DNA of 45,445 bases from Nesterenkonia sphaerica (GCF_005771565.1 NZ_VAWA01000017.1:1-45445); one strand, 5' to 3'; shown: positions 30,958-41,111, counted from the stretch's first letter. Notes: generated by a model not told the origin, from the letters alone. Made by a program: numbers and translations.

Positions 30958-32235
30958 ATGCACTCGCGCCTTCCCCATTTTGCGGGTGTGCACGGACGGC
31001 TTTCGGTCGCCGCAGTCACTGCGGCGCTATTGGTGTCCGGCTGCGCACCGAACTTCCACGCCCCCGAGACCTCCAGCCTCGCCCCGGCCAGTGACACCTA
31101 CCACCTGCCGCAGAGGGTGAAGAACACCGCCGACACAACTATGCGCGACGCCGCCGCGGCCGTGGCGCAGCAGCTGACCTTCCATTACCCCGCAGCAGCC
31201 GAAACAGACACCGACGACTCCCGCGCTGAAGAGCCACGCGCCGACGGCATGGAGGAAACCCCGGAAACCGGCGAGGATGCTGAGTCAGAAGGAGCTACGT
31301 CTTCCCGCGCCGAACTGCAGCAGTGGTCCGAGGCTCTCACCAGGGCCTACGAAACCGCCGAGGAAGAGGCTGAGCGCGAGCCCACCCCGGAAGCGGAGCC
31401 CCCGACGCAGAGCAGCGAGCCCGAGGAGGACGAGCCCTCCGCCGAGGAGGAGCCACAGGAAGGACTGCCAGAGCCCGAGCCGGACCCGGAACCCGAGCCT
31501 GAACCAGAGACGCCCACCCCGGAACCGGAACCTCCTGCGGAGTCCTCGGAGGTGAGCTTCGACGGCGACCTGGACGCGTTCCTGCGCCAGATAGCCAGCG
31601 CCTATCCAGGCACGATCTCGATTAGCCTGCAGGAGGTGGGCGGCCAATCCCGCAGCGCCTCCACGGGGGGCGCAGATTCCTTCGTCACGGCCAGCACCTA
31701 CAAACTGCTGGTGGGCTACAGCCTCATTCGCGAGGTCGAAGCCGGCGAGCTCAGCTGGGACGACACCGCCCACGGTGACAAAGACCTCGCCCAATGCTTC
31801 AACGACATGATCGTCCTCAGCGACAACCCCTGCCCCGAAGCCATCGGCCCCGCCATCGGCTGGAGCAAGATCTACGCCGATGCCGCGGCCGTGGGCGCGA
31901 CCAGCACCTCCGGCGGCGAAGGCGGTATCCGGACCAACGCTGCAGACCTCACCAGGTTTATGACCAGCCTGGCCACCGGTTCAATGTCCATGAGCGAGGC
32001 CGGGCACGAACGGCTGCGCAATGCGCTGGCCGCCAATATCCACCGGGAAGGCATTCCTGCCGGCTCCGCGGGACGGGTGCTGAACAAGCCCGGGTTCATC
32101 AACGGCAATCTGCACGACACGGCGATCGTGCACCACCCTTCGGGGACTTACGTGCTGACGATCCTGAGCCAGGGCTCCAACTGGCACGCCCTGGCTGGCA
32201 TCACCCGCGACATCGAATCCGCCCTCTACGGCTGA
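30958..32235 (+). CDS. beta-lactamase/PBP-like serine hydrolase lipoprotein
   Basis: This is a 425-aa secreted lipoprotein. It has a signal peptide with lipobox VSGC (Cys near residue 30), and a long acidic Glu/Pro-rich linker (about residues 80-185). The C-terminal domain is of the class A beta-lactamase-like fold (about 190-425). The active-site S-x-x-K is STYK, the SxN motif is SDN, and the KTG position reads KPG in LNKPGF. No clear Glu166-type loop was seen, so a DD-peptidase-like or unknown hydrolase is as likely as a beta-lactamase. ATG 30958 is chosen because the signal sequence starts there. The 5' flank of tRNA-Pro lies just upstream, and the gene converges on der. Confidence 0.85.
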   Translation: MHSRLPHFAGVHGRLSVAAVTAALLVSGCAPNFHAPETSSLAPASDTYHLPQRVKNTADTTMRDAAAAVAQQLTFHYPAAAETDTDDSRAEEPRADGMEETPETGEDAESEGATSSRAELQQWSEALTRAYETAEEEAEREPTPEAEPPTQSSEPEEDEPSAEEEPQEGLPEPEPDPEPEPEPETPTPEPEPPAESSEVSFDGDLDAFLRQIASAYPGTISISLQEVGGQSRSASTGGADSFVTASTYKLLVGYSLIREVEAGELSWDDTAHGDKDLAQCFNDMIVLSDNPCPEAIGPAIGWSKIYADAAAVGATSTSGGEGGIRTNAADLTRFMTSLATGSMSMSEAGHERLRNALAANIHREGIPAGSAGRVLNKPGFINGNLHDTAIVHHPSGTYVLTILSQGSNWHALAGITRDIESALYG

Positions 32236-32240
32236 GCCGC

Positions 32241-33773
32241 TCAGCGGCGCTTACGCTTCTCCCGCACGCGCATCTGCACCTCAATAGGGGTGCCGCTGAA
32301 GTCAAAGGTCTCGCGCAGCCGCCGGATGATGAACCGTCGGTAGCCCGGATCCAAGAACCCGGTGGTGAACAGCACAAACGTCGGCGGCCGAGTCGAGGGC
32401 TGGGTGCCGAACAGAATCCGCGGCTGCTTACCGCCGCGCACCGGGTGCGGATGCGCCGCCACAAGCTCACCGAGAAAGGCGTTGAGCCGCCCTGTAGGAA
32501 TTCGCTGCTCCCAGTTAGCCAGTGACTTCTGCAGAGCGGGGGCCAGCCGGTCCTTGTGCCAGCCGGTGAGCGCGGAAACATTCACCCGCGGCGCCCATGA
32601 AATATGCGCCAGGTCTCGCTCGATCTCACGTTCCAGGTAGTAACGGCGCTCATCGTCGAGCAAGTCCCATTTGTTGAACGCCAGCACCACGGCACGGCCG
32701 GAGTCCAGGGCCATCTGCACAATCCGCACATCCTGCTCACTGACCGGCTCCTCCACCGACAGCAGAATCACCGCCACCTCAGCCCGCTCCAGGGCCCGCT
32801 GGGTGCGCAACATCGCATAGTACTCTGAACCGGAGGCCATGTGCTGACGCCGCCGGATCCCGGCGGTGTCCACGAACGTCCACTGTTCACCGCCGAGCTC
32901 AATGAGCTCATCGACCGGGTCCCGTGTGGTGCCCGCGACGTTATCCACCACCACCCGGTCGGCACCGGCCAGCTTGTTCAGCAGCGAGGACTTCCCCACA
33001 TTGGGCCTACCCACCAGGGCGACACGCCGGGGTCCACCCAGGGGCACCATTCCCCCGTGCTGGGCCGTCTCCGGCAGGTGCTCCAGTGCGGCGTCGAGCA
33101 GATCACCGGTACCGGTGCCGTGCAGCGCCGAGACCGGGTACGGCTCGCCCATACCCAAGTTCCACAGCGGGTACACCTCAGACATCTGGGCGCTGGAGTC
33201 GATCTTATTGGCCACCAGCAGCACCGGCTTCTTCTTCCGGCGCAGCATCTTCACCACGGCCTCATCCACGGCGGTCGCACCGACCAGACCGTCAAGGACG
33301 AAGACCACCGCATCCGCCTCGTCCACGGCCAATTCGGCCTGCTCGGCCACCCGCTTGTGCAGGCCCTTCGCGTCAGCCTCCCAACCGCCTGTGTCCACCA
33401 GGGTGAAGTCGCGCCCGTTCCACTCCGCCGGGTAGGAGACGCGGTCGCGGGTGACCCCCGGGACGTCCTCCACCACGGCTTCCCGGGACCGGATGATCCG
33501 GTTGACCAGGGTGGACTTGCCCACATTGGGGCGTCCAATGATCGCCAGCACCGGCGGGGCGGGCACATAGGGACGGGCCTCGGCAGCCTCGTCGTCCACA
33601 TCCAACAGCGCCGCGTCGTCGGGCTCCAGCTCATACTCAGCCAGCCCGGCTCGCAGCGAGGCGGCCCGAGCCTCGGCCTCGTCATCGGTAATTGCGGCCA
33701 GCCGCTGGGCGAGCCGCTCCTCGTCGCCGGAGGAGACATAGTCCTCGCCGGCGCCCTGTGGATCCTGCGCCAT
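32241..33773 (-). CDS. der: ribosome biogenesis GTPase Der (EngA)
   Basis: Der is an essential 50S subunit assembly factor with two tandem GTPase domains and a C-terminal KH-like domain. In this 510-aa protein the first G domain has [14 protein letters not shown] and NKID, and the second has [14 protein letters not shown] and NKWD. The KH-like region ends in the basic tail EKRKRR. An acidic N-terminal extension of about 70 residues, common in actinobacteria, precedes the first domain. The start codon shares one base with the cmk stop (TGATG), so the two are coupled. Confidence 0.97.
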   Translation of the reverse strand: MAQDPQGAGEDYVSSGDEERLAQRLAAITDDEAEARAASLRAGLAEYELEPDDAALLDVDDEAAEARPYVPAPPVLAIIGRPNVGKSTLVNRIIRSREAVVEDVPGVTRDRVSYPAEWNGRDFTLVDTGGWEADAKGLHKRVAEQAELAVDEADAVVFVLDGLVGATAVDEAVVKMLRRKKKPVLLVANKIDSSAQMSEVYPLWNLGMGEPYPVSALHGTGTGDLLDAALEHLPETAQHGGMVPLGGPRRVALVGRPNVGKSSLLNKLAGADRVVVDNVAGTTRDPVDELIELGGEQWTFVDTAGIRRRQHMASGSEYYAMLRTQRALERAEVAVILLSVEEPVSEQDVRIVQMALDSGRAVVLAFNKWDLLDDERRYYLEREIERDLAHISWAPRVNVSALTGWHKDRLAPALQKSLANWEQRIPTGRLNAFLGELVAAHPHPVRGGKQPRILFGTQPSTRPPTFVLFTTGFLDPGYRRFIIRRLRETFDFSGTPIEVQMRVREKRKRR

Positions 33774-34489
33774 CAGGACCTGGCTCCCTGGGCGAGCAGG
33801 ACCCGGCTGGTCAGCGACTCGACGGTCTCTTCGAAACTCAGATCGGAGGAGTCCAGAACGGCGACCCCATCAGCGGCCTCAGTGAAGTTCGACGCCGCTG
33901 AGTCCTTGGTATCGCGGTCCAGCACCTGGCGCCGCAGCGCCTCGGGGTCCTGGGTTCCGCCCAGCTGCGCCCCTCGGCGCTTCAGCCGGGCTTCCGCGGA
34001 GGCGGTCAGCAGCACCCGGACCTGCGCATCCGGGGCAACCACCGTAGTGATGTCGCGGCCTTCGGCCACGATGAATCCGGCCCGGTCAATGATCCTGCGC
34101 TGAGCGGCGATCAGCACCGCACGCGCCTCAGGGTTGGTGGCGACCTGAGAGACCTTCTCTGAAATGGTGGCCTCGCGGATGGCTGCGGTGACGTCGGCCT
34201 CACCGACGGTGACCACCTGGTGGTCGGGGTTGGTGGAGATCGTCAGTGGCAGCTCGGCGACGGCAACAGCCACGGCCTCCGGGTCTCCGAGATCCACCTC
34301 TTCGCGCAGGCAGTACCAGGTCGCGGCGCGGTACATGGCGCCGGTGTCGAGGTACGCGGCGCCAAGTGCGGCTGCGGCTGCCCGGCAGACGCTGGACTTG
34401 CCGGAGCCGGAGGGCCCGTCCACAGCCACCACCAGGCGGTCTGCGGCGTGGGGCGCCTCGGGAGGCACCTCATCAGTATGTGTACTCAC
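33773..34489 (-). CDS. cmk: cytidylate kinase
   Basis: Cmk phosphorylates CMP and dCMP. The P-loop [10 protein letters not shown] is near residue 25, followed by [10 protein letters not shown] and the [13 protein letters not shown] motif, with the LID-region DRDTKDS near 195. GTG 34489 overlaps the tyrA stop as GTGA and has GGAAGG upstream, so I prefer it (238 aa) to the ATG at 34507, which would add six residues and a 22-base overlap. It sits between tyrA and der in the conserved actinobacterial operon. Confidence 0.95.
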   Translation of the reverse strand: MSTHTDEVPPEAPHAADRLVVAVDGPSGSGKSSVCRAAAAALGAAYLDTGAMYRAATWYCLREEVDLGDPEAVAVAVAELPLTISTNPDHQVVTVGEADVTAAIREATISEKVSQVATNPEARAVLIAAQRRIIDRAGFIVAEGRDITTVVAPDAQVRVLLTASAEARLKRRGAQLGGTQDPEALRRQVLDRDTKDSAASNFTEAADGVAVLDSSDLSFEETVESLTSRVLLAQGARS

Positions 34490-35616
34490 GAAAGAACTAC
34501 CTTCCATCCCATAGTCGTCAGCGCCTCAGCCAGTTCATTGCGGCGGGCGGGCAGCACCGACAGTTCCACCATACCGACTTGGTGGCCAGCCGAATGCGCC
34601 ATGTGCAGGTCTTCAACGTTGACTCCGACATCTGCGACGTCATTGAGGACAGCGGCGATCTGCCCAGGTCGGTCGTCCACAATAACAGTCAGCTGCGCGA
34701 ACGACTGCGGCGGGGCACCGTGTTTGCCCGGGACTCTGGCTACACCGGCGTTGCCCTCGGCGATGAGTTGGGCGATATCCGCCTGGCCCCCCGGTGCCGC
34801 TGGGTCCTCCAAGGTGCTGATCAGCCGTTCGACGTCGTCACGCACTCCGTAGAGCAGCTCCACTACAGGGCGGGCATTGGCGCTGAGGATCTGCACCCAC
34901 AGGTTCGGGTCACTGGCGGCGATCCGCGTGACATCGCGCAGCCCGTTGCCGGAGAGCGCGAGCGCCCCGGGCGCAGCCTCCTGCAGCCGAGAAGCCACCA
35001 GCGAGGCCGCAATCTGCGGCAGGTGGGAGATCAGCGCGACGGATTCGTCATGCTGGACCGCACTCATCTGATGCGCGCTGGCGCCCAGCCTCCGGGCCAG
35101 GGCGGTGACCGCTTCCACCGCCTCCGGGTCGGAGATCTGCTCCTGGGTGGACGGATCCACCGCTGGGCAGATCACCCAGGGCATGGAGGTGAACAGCTCC
35201 CCACGGGCAGCGACCGGGCCGGACTTCTCCCGCCCTGCCATCGGGTGGGTCCCGACGTATCTGCGCAGGTCCTCACTGGTCAGCGGATGATCCTCCTGCT
35301 GCGCCCACTGCAAGAGGTCCCGCAGCACGGCCGCCTTCACCGAGGCGATGTCCATCACCACACTGCGCGGGTGTGCCTGCAGGGCCTGCGCCACCTCCTC
35401 GGCGGTGACCTCCGGCGGTGAGGCGATGACCACCAGCTCCGCAGTGTGCTCCGGGGACCATGAGGTGCCAGCCCCGACGTCTTCAGCGATGCGCTGGGCT
35501 GTGGGTGAGGGGTCCGAGAGCCACACCTGGTGTCCGGCGGAGCGCAGCCCGAGACCGATGCTGGTGCCCAGCAGCCCGGTGCCGCGGACTAGCACTGTGG
35601 CGCGCCGCTCAGCCAT
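34486..35616 (-). CDS. tyrA: prephenate dehydrogenase
   Basis: TyrA oxidatively decarboxylates prephenate to 4-hydroxyphenylpyruvate for tyrosine synthesis. The 376-aa protein has the NAD motif GTGLLGTS (its middle residues vary from GxGxxG but the fold is clear), the GTHPMAGRE substrate motif, H-L-P-Q-I-A and a C-terminal ACT domain (about 300-376, AQLTVIVDDRPGQIAAVL) for regulation by tyrosine. ATG 35616 overlaps the rluB stop by eight bases (ATGGCTGA), so I prefer it to the GTG at 35625. Confidence 0.95.
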   Translation of the reverse strand: MAERRATVLVRGTGLLGTSIGLGLRSAGHQVWLSDPSPTAQRIAEDVGAGTSWSPEHTAELVVIASPPEVTAEEVAQALQAHPRSVVMDIASVKAAVLRDLLQWAQQEDHPLTSEDLRRYVGTHPMAGREKSGPVAARGELFTSMPWVICPAVDPSTQEQISDPEAVEAVTALARRLGASAHQMSAVQHDESVALISHLPQIAASLVASRLQEAAPGALALSGNGLRDVTRIAASDPNLWVQILSANARPVVELLYGVRDDVERLISTLEDPAAPGGQADIAQLIAEGNAGVARVPGKHGAPPQSFAQLTVIVDDRPGQIAAVLNDVADVGVNVEDLHMAHSAGHQVGMVELSVLPARRNELAEALTTMGWKVVLS

Positions 35617-36544
35617 CTGCGGCACTTCCCGCCAGGTCCTGCAGATGGCCGATCTCCTGCGTCTCCAGATCCCGCAGGGTGCCCTGCGGCTGGTCGCCGA
35701 TGACGATCTTGCCGATCGCCGTGCGCACCAGGCGCGTCACGGGGAAGCCCACGTGATCAAACATACGCCGGACAATCCGGTTCCGCCCCGAATGCAGGGT
35801 CACTTCCACCATCGTGCGTGAGCCGGTGGAGCCCATGACCCAGCAGCGGTCGGCGGCGATGGGACCGTCATCGAGCTCAATGCCGGCCTGGAGCACCTTG
35901 GCGGTCTTCACCGGCAGCTGGCCCTGAACTTCGACCAGGTACGTCTTCGGCACCTCATACCGGGGGTGGGTGAGCTTATGGGTGAGGTCGCCGTCATTGG
36001 TCAGCAGCAGCAGGCCCTCGGTGTCATAGTCCAGCCGACCCACGTGGACCAGTCTGGCATCGCGCATGCTCTGGTCCAGATAGTCCCCTACGCAGCGCCG
36101 GCCCTGCGGGTCGTGCATGGTGGTCATGACCTTCGCCGGCTTGTTGAACATCACATACCGGTGCTGCACGTCCAGGGTCACCCGCACCCCGTCCACGTGA
36201 ATCGTCACACTGCTCGGGTCAACCCGCACCCCGGGTTCGATGATCACTTTGCCGTCCACCGTGACCCGGCCTTCGCTGATGAGGTCCTCGCACACGCGGC
36301 GGGAGGCCACCCCCGCCTGGGCCAGGATCTTCTGCAGGCGTGTCCCGCTCTCCTGATGCACCGAGCGGAAGTTCGACTCGGCCTCATCGGCGCGGATCTT
36401 CACCGGCTTGGCCTCGGCCGAGATCAGCCGCTCCGGTGTGGCGTGGGCGAAGGGTCCGCCGCCGGATCCCGGTTTGGGGGTGCGCGCTGCGCGGGCGGCA
36501 CGCTGCGCCGGGGCCTTCCGGCCAGGTTTCCCCGAAAAAGTCAT
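35609..36544 (-). CDS. rluB: rRNA large subunit pseudouridine synthase B
   Basis: RluB/RsuA-family enzyme that isomerises a uridine in 23S rRNA. The 311-aa protein has a basic, disordered N-terminal 60 residues, an S4 RNA-binding domain (RLQKILAQAGVASRRVCEDLI) and the catalytic domain with the Asp of GRLDYDTEGLLLLTNDG, followed by KTYLVEV, RNRIVRRM and LVRTAIG. ATG 36544 has AGG nine bases upstream; ATG 36553 is an alternative. The gene precedes tyrA and cmk in a co-directional operon with scpAB. Confidence 0.94.
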   Translation of the reverse strand: MTFSGKPGRKAPAQRAARAARTPKPGSGGGPFAHATPERLISAEAKPVKIRADEAESNFRSVHQESGTRLQKILAQAGVASRRVCEDLISEGRVTVDGKVIIEPGVRVDPSSVTIHVDGVRVTLDVQHRYVMFNKPAKVMTTMHDPQGRRCVGDYLDQSMRDARLVHVGRLDYDTEGLLLLTNDGDLTHKLTHPRYEVPKTYLVEVQGQLPVKTAKVLQAGIELDDGPIAADRCWVMGSTGSRTMVEVTLHSGRNRIVRRMFDHVGFPVTRLVRTAIGKIVIGDQPQGTLRDLETQEIGHLQDLAGSAADG

Positions 36545-36615
36545 GCCGGCCATCCTACCGCCCGGCGCGCCCCCGGCCTGCCGCTGCCCCTGTCAGCCAG
36601 CTGGTCACCGAGCGA

Positions 36616-37233
36616 TCACATCCCCGGGTGCTCGTGCTCCTGGAGGTCTTCGACTCCGGGCAGGTGAGGTGAGAGCTGCGGAAGGTCCGCCAGGGAGTCC
36701 AGGCCCAAGCGTTCCAGCAGCTGGGCGGTGGTCACATACAGGGTCGCCCCGGTGACCGGGTCGTGCCCGGCGGTGTCCAACAGTCCCCGCTGCACCAGAG
36801 TGCGCACCACTCCGTCGACATTGACTCCACGGATGGCGGCCACCGCAGAGCGGGCCACTGGCTGCCTGTAGGCGATCACGGCCAGCGTCTCCAGTGCTGC
36901 GGCCGAGAGCCGGGCGGTCTGGTCGCCGAGCACAAACGCTGAGACTTGTTCGGCGTAGCGGGCACGGGAGTAGTACCGCCAGCCGCCTGCCACCTCCCGC
37001 AGCTCATAGCCGCGCTGCCTGCCCCCGGCGGCGCCGTCGGCTTCTGCCCGGAGTTGATCCAGCAGGGCCACCATCCGGTGTTCCGAGACGTCCACCGCGG
37101 CTGCCAGCTGCTTCGCGGTGACGGGCTCCTCGGTGACCATCAGCACCGCCTCCACAGCGGCGAGGTGCTGCTCATGGGAGACCAGCTGGTGCGAGTCGGC
37201 CTCCTCCAGCGCCGGATTCTGAGCCTCAGTCAT
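36616..37233 (-). CDS. scpB: segregation and condensation protein B
   Basis: ScpB is the kite-type subunit of the SMC-ScpAB condensin complex. The 205-aa protein has two winged-helix units (about residues 20-85 and 100-180). Family motifs include AVEAVLMVTEEPVT, GWRYYSR, LSAAALETLAVIAYRQPV and VRTLVQRGLLDT. The start overlaps the scpA stop by eight bases (ATGACTGA), so the two proteins are made together, as their partnership requires. Confidence 0.96.
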   Translation of the reverse strand: MTEAQNPALEEADSHQLVSHEQHLAAVEAVLMVTEEPVTAKQLAAAVDVSEHRMVALLDQLRAEADGAAGGRQRGYELREVAGGWRYYSRARYAEQVSAFVLGDQTARLSAAALETLAVIAYRQPVARSAVAAIRGVNVDGVVRTLVQRGLLDTAGHDPVTGATLYVTTAQLLERLGLDSLADLPQLSPHLPGVEDLQEHEHPGM

Positions 37234-38056
37234 GACCGGACCCGCCCCATTCCGCCCCGGCCCGGGCGATGGCGTGTGCGGCGTCGTCGTGGGCTCCCCC
37301 GGACCAGGTGACGGTCAGCTCACCCAGCGGCGCCTGCTGATCAAACTCCACCGTGCGGTCACGGAAGAGCTCCAACAGCCCCAGGAAGCGCACAACCACC
37401 ACGAGCCGGCTCGGCGCTGCGGTGACCAGCTCTCCGAAGGTGCAGGCCCCGGCGCTGCGGAGCTGTTCGGCCATGCTGGCCATCTCCTCTTGGATGTTCA
37501 CCTGCTGGGTGTGCAGGTGCTCCATGACCACATGGTCAGGTTCCAGCTGTTGGCGCAGCAGGGCGCGCTCAGCAAGCTCCTTGAGCTGCTCCGCGGTGGT
37601 CCTCCACTGCAGTTCCGGCAGCAGGTGGGCCATTTCGGGGTGGGTGCCCGGCCGGCGGGGGAACCGCCCGGCGTTCTCGGCGGCGGCAGCGGCCATCTGT
37701 TCGGCAATCTGCTTGAAGGCTTTGTACTGCAGCAGGCGCGCGAAGAGCAGGTCGCGGGCTTCCAGGACGGCGATGTCCTCGTCGGACTCCACCTCAGAGC
37801 CGGGCAGCAGCTGCACCAGCTTCATATCCAGCAGGGTGGCGGCCACGAAGACGAAGTTGGACGATTCGTCCAGGGCCTTCTCCGGCTCGAGGGTGCGCAC
37901 GTAGGTGAGGAACTCATCGGTGACCTCAGCCAGGGCCACCGCGGTGATGTCCATCCGGCGCTGAGCGATCAGCCCCAGCAGGAGGTCGAACGGTCCGTCG
38001 AAACCGTCCAGACGCACCTGGAAGCCGGAGGTGGTCTCAGCCTCAGCCGACAGCAT
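37226..38056 (-). CDS. scpA: segregation and condensation protein A
   Basis: ScpA is the kleisin that bridges SMC heads and binds ScpB. The 276-aa protein starts with the typical FQVRLDGFDGPFDLLLGLI region, then DITAVALAEVTDEFL, SNFVFVAATLLDMKLVQLLP, and a winged-helix C terminus (LVVVVRFLGLLELFRDRTVEFDQ). ATG 38056, two bases after the parA stop, is preferred; ATG 38071 would overlap parA by 13 bases. It belongs to the parA-scpA-scpB-rluB operon. Confidence 0.95.
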   Translation of the reverse strand: MLSAEAETTSGFQVRLDGFDGPFDLLLGLIAQRRMDITAVALAEVTDEFLTYVRTLEPEKALDESSNFVFVAATLLDMKLVQLLPGSEVESDEDIAVLEARDLLFARLLQYKAFKQIAEQMAAAAAENAGRFPRRPGTHPEMAHLLPELQWRTTAEQLKELAERALLRQQLEPDHVVMEHLHTQQVNIQEEMASMAEQLRSAGACTFGELVTAAPSRLVVVVRFLGLLELFRDRTVEFDQQAPLGELTVTWSGGAHDDAAHAIARAGAEWGGSGHD

Positions 38057-38058
38057 GC

Positions 38059-38946
38059 CTACGGGGAGCATCCTCGGCTGATGAGCTCGCGGGCAAGCTG
38101 ACGGTACGCCTTCGCGCCGTCGTGCTTGGCTGCATAGCTGGTGATGGGTTCGGCGGCGACGGTCGCGTCGGGGAACTTCACCGACCGTTTGATGACCGTC
38201 TCGAACACTTTGTCCCCGAAGGCCTCCACAATCCGTTGGATGACTTCCTTGGAGTGGGTGGTGCGCAGGTCCACCATGGTCACCAGCACCCCGTCGATCT
38301 CAAGATCCGGGTTGATGCGGTCCTGGACCTTCTCAATGGTGTCTTTCAGCAGGGCCACCGCGCGCAGGGCGAAGAACTCTGCCACCAGCGGAATCAGCAC
38401 CCCGTGGGCGGCAGTGAGTGCGTTGACCGTCAGCAGTCCCAAGGAGGGTTGGCAGTCGATGATGATGACGTCGTAATCATTGCGGACCGGGCGCAGGGCA
38501 CGCTGCAGTATCTGCTCACGGCCCACCTCGGTAACCAGCTGCACCTCAGCGGCGGAGAGGTCGATGTTGGCCGGCAGCAGGTCCACTCCCGGCACGTGGG
38601 TGGAGACCAGGGCGTCGTGGATGGTGACGTCCTTCTCCATCATCACGTTGTAGACGGTGGTCTCCAGATCGTGCGGATTGGCGCCAAAGCCGGCCGAGAG
38701 TGCCCCCTGGGGGTCGAAGTCCACCATGAGGACTCGGCGTCCGTATTCGGAGAGCGCGGCGGCCAGGTTGATCGCCGAGGTGGTCTTGCCCACTCCGCCC
38801 TTCTGGTTGACCATGGCGATGATGCGGGCTGGGCCGTGACCGTCCAGCGGCTCCGGGTCCGCGAACTCATGCTTGGGGCGGCCGGTGGGGCCGATGATCG
38901 CCTCACCCTGAATGGTGAAGAGCGTTCGCGGCTGGTCGGCGTTCAC
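38059..38946 (-). CDS. ParA-family chromosome partition ATPase
   Basis: ParA/Soj-like ATPase, 295 aa. Deviant Walker A KGGVGKTT near residue 50, VDFDPQGAL switch I, IIIDCQPSLG Walker B and a terminal helix. It is a solitary ParA heading the scpAB operon, typical of actinobacteria, distinct from the origin-proximal parAB pair. GTG 38946 has GGAGGG six bases upstream and gives a normal family N terminus, whereas the frame extending to 39024 adds 26 unlikely residues. Confidence 0.94.
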   Translation of the reverse strand: MNADQPRTLFTIQGEAIIGPTGRPKHEFADPEPLDGHGPARIIAMVNQKGGVGKTTSAINLAAALSEYGRRVLMVDFDPQGALSAGFGANPHDLETTVYNVMMEKDVTIHDALVSTHVPGVDLLPANIDLSAAEVQLVTEVGREQILQRALRPVRNDYDVIIIDCQPSLGLLTVNALTAAHGVLIPLVAEFFALRAVALLKDTIEKVQDRINPDLEIDGVLVTMVDLRTTHSKEVIQRIVEAFGDKVFETVIKRSVKFPDATVAAEPITSYAAKHDGAKAYRQLARELISRGCSP

Positions 38947-39040
38947 GTGCGGCCCTCCGGTGTGGTCTGCTGCGACGGGGTGTCGATGTCCAGACCAGAT
39001 TACCGCCTGAGCCGTTTCGGGCAAGGCGCAGGTTCAACCC

Positions 39041-40960
39041 CTACAGGTTCCTCCGCAGCACCGGCAGCAGGTCCTCGATGACCCCGGCGTCCTCAATGGT
39101 GGACGGCACGGTGTAGTCCTTACCGTCAGCGATCTGCCGCATGGTCTTGCGCAGGATCTTTCCGGACCGGGTCTTCGGAAGCGCGGGCACCACGGCCACC
39201 TCCTTGAAGTCGGCCACCGGACCGATGCTCGATCTCACGTGTGCCACCAGCTCCTGGCGCAGCTGGTCCTCAGTGATCGTCGCCCCGGATTTCAGCACCA
39301 GGAACCCGGCCGGGCGCTGACCCTTGAGCTCGTCAGCCAGACCTATGACCGCACATTCTGCGACTGCGGGGTGCTCAGCGACTGCCGCCTCAATCTCCCC
39401 AGTGGAGAGCCGGTGCCCCGAGACGTTGATGACATCATCGGTGCGGCCCATGACAAAGATGTACCCGTGCTGATCCACATATCCGGAGTCTCCGGTGGCG
39501 TAGTAGCCCTCAAACGCGCTGAGGTAGGACTCCACGTAGCGGGCGTCGTCGCCCCACAGCGAGTACAGGGTGCCCGGCGGAAGCGGGAGCTTGATGGCGA
39601 TATTGCCCTCCTGGCCGGCTGGCAGCGGCTCCCCCAGCGGGTCAAGCACCGCAATGTCGTAGCCCACCATGGGCAGGGTGGCGGAGCCGGCTTTCACTGG
39701 GAGCTGCTCGATGCCCACCGGGTTCGCAGCAATGGGCCAGCCGGTCTCGGTCTGCCACCAGTTGTCGATCACCGGCACCTGCAGCGCCTCACCGATCCAC
39801 CGCTGGGTCTCCGGGTCCAATCGCTCCCCCGCGGAGAAGAGGTACTTGAGGCTGGAGATGTCATACTCAGCGACTTTGGAGGCCTCAGGGTCTGCTTTCC
39901 GGATCGCCCGCAATGCGGTGGGCGCGGTGAACAGTGAGGAGATGCCATGCTGCTGCACCATACGCCAGAAGGCCCCGGCGTCAGGAGTGCCGATGGGCTT
40001 CCCCTCATAGAGCACGCTGGTCGCCCCCGCCAGCAGCGGTGCATACACGATGTAGGAATGGCCCACTACCCAGCCGACGTCGGAGGCGGTCAGCAGTGTC
40101 TGCCCCGGCCCGACGTCGAAGATCGCGCGCATGGACCAGTGCAGCGCCACCGCGGTCCCGCCCTGATCACGCACCACGCCCTTGGGCTTCCCCGTGGTCC
40201 CTGAGGTGTAGAGGACATAGAGCGGGTGGGTGGCCGCGACGCTGACTGCGTCGCTGGGGCCGGCCTGGGTGGTCAGTGACGCCCAATCGTGCCAGGTCGC
40301 CTCGGTCTGCTCCGCTGCCTCAGCCGCACTGGTCTCGAATCCCTCACGGTGAACGACGACGACGTCACGGACGCGGTGGTGTGCCCGCTGCAGGGCTTCT
40401 GCCACCTTGGGCAGATATTCGATCCGGCGAGTCGGTTCGATACCGCCGGTGGCGGTGAGCACAGTGTCCGGGGCGGCGTCGTCGATCCTGGCGGCAATCT
40501 CCCGAGCGGCAAAGCCTCCGAAGACCACCGAGTGCACCGCTCCCAGGCGTGCGCAGGCCAGCATGGCAATCACTGCCTGCGGAATCATGGGCATATAAAT
40601 CAGTACCCGGTCCCCGGAGCTGACCCCGAGTGTCTTCAGGGCACCGGCGGCGCGGGAGACCTCGTCGAGCAGCTGAGTGTAGGTATAGGTGCGCGAATCC
40701 TCGGTGACTGCGGAGTCATAGATCAGCGCGGTCTGGTCCCCGCGGCCGGCTGCGACGTGCCGGTCCAGCGCATTGTGGGTGATGTTCAGCTTCCCGTCCG
40801 GGAACCACCGATACAGGGGTGCGGCAGAGTCGTCGACGGCCGTGCCGGGAAAGGTGTCCCACTCCAAACCTGCGGCGGCATCCAGCCAGAAATCTTCCGG
40901 CGCCGTGATCGACTTGCGGTAGGTATCGCGGTAGGAATTGGAGGATTGCGTGGCGGACAT
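39041..40960 (-). CDS. prpE: propionyl-CoA synthetase (acetyl-CoA synthetase family)
   Basis: PrpE activates propionate to propionyl-CoA via an acyl-adenylate. The protein is 639 aa, normal for the family, with the P-loop YTSGTTGKPKG, the AMP-site motif NNWWQTETGWPI, YYATGDSGYVD and the C-terminal catalytic Lys in SGKILRK. ATG 40960 has GAAGGAG upstream. Sequence alone cannot fully separate propionate from acetate preference; the divergent prpDBC cluster makes propionate the likely substrate. The protein is cytosolic, and its transcription faces the GntR gene across a 159-base region with two TGTATACA sites. Confidence 0.92.
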   Translation of the reverse strand: MSATQSSNSYRDTYRKSITAPEDFWLDAAAGLEWDTFPGTAVDDSAAPLYRWFPDGKLNITHNALDRHVAAGRGDQTALIYDSAVTEDSRTYTYTQLLDEVSRAAGALKTLGVSSGDRVLIYMPMIPQAVIAMLACARLGAVHSVVFGGFAAREIAARIDDAAPDTVLTATGGIEPTRRIEYLPKVAEALQRAHHRVRDVVVVHREGFETSAAEAAEQTEATWHDWASLTTQAGPSDAVSVAATHPLYVLYTSGTTGKPKGVVRDQGGTAVALHWSMRAIFDVGPGQTLLTASDVGWVVGHSYIVYAPLLAGATSVLYEGKPIGTPDAGAFWRMVQQHGISSLFTAPTALRAIRKADPEASKVAEYDISSLKYLFSAGERLDPETQRWIGEALQVPVIDNWWQTETGWPIAANPVGIEQLPVKAGSATLPMVGYDIAVLDPLGEPLPAGQEGNIAIKLPLPPGTLYSLWGDDARYVESYLSAFEGYYATGDSGYVDQHGYIFVMGRTDDVINVSGHRLSTGEIEAAVAEHPAVAECAVIGLADELKGQRPAGFLVLKSGATITEDQLRQELVAHVRSSIGPVADFKEVAVVPALPKTRSGKILRKTMRQIADGKDYTVPSTIEDAGVIEDLLPVLRRNL

Positions 40961-41029
40961 GGAAGCTCCTTCGCGCAGCGGCAATGGTGTGGCGTCAGTC
41001 ACTAGTAGTGTAGCCCCGACCGCGCCTGC

Positions 41030-41037
41030 TGTATACA
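41030..41037. promoter_or_regulatory. candidate GntR/FCD operator, prpE side
   Basis: TGTATACA is a perfect 8-bp palindrome. Extended, it reads TTGTATACAG on the minus strand and fits the T-x-GT-x2-AC-x-A form of FadR-type regulators. An identical copy lies 74 bp away before the GntR gene. Confidence 0.6.
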
Positions 41038-41103
41038 AGACTGAGGCGCAACCACAATAATCCCTCCCCCAGACAGCAATACGGTGCCCAAATACGCAGA
41101 ATT

Positions 41104-41111
41104 TGTATACA
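41104..41111. promoter_or_regulatory. candidate GntR/FCD operator overlapping the regulator's promoter
   Basis: This is the second identical TGTATACA, 9 bases before the GntR ATG, extended TTGTATACAC. It contains a TATACA -10-like hexamer at 41106-41111 whose start would fall at the ATG (leaderless). A protein bound here would block its own promoter, suggesting autorepression. Confidence 0.6.

Noticed and set aside
38122-39081. Plus-strand 319-codon frame antisense to parA
   Set aside because: His/Gly/Gln-rich shadow of a gene with intact Walker motifs on the minus strand.
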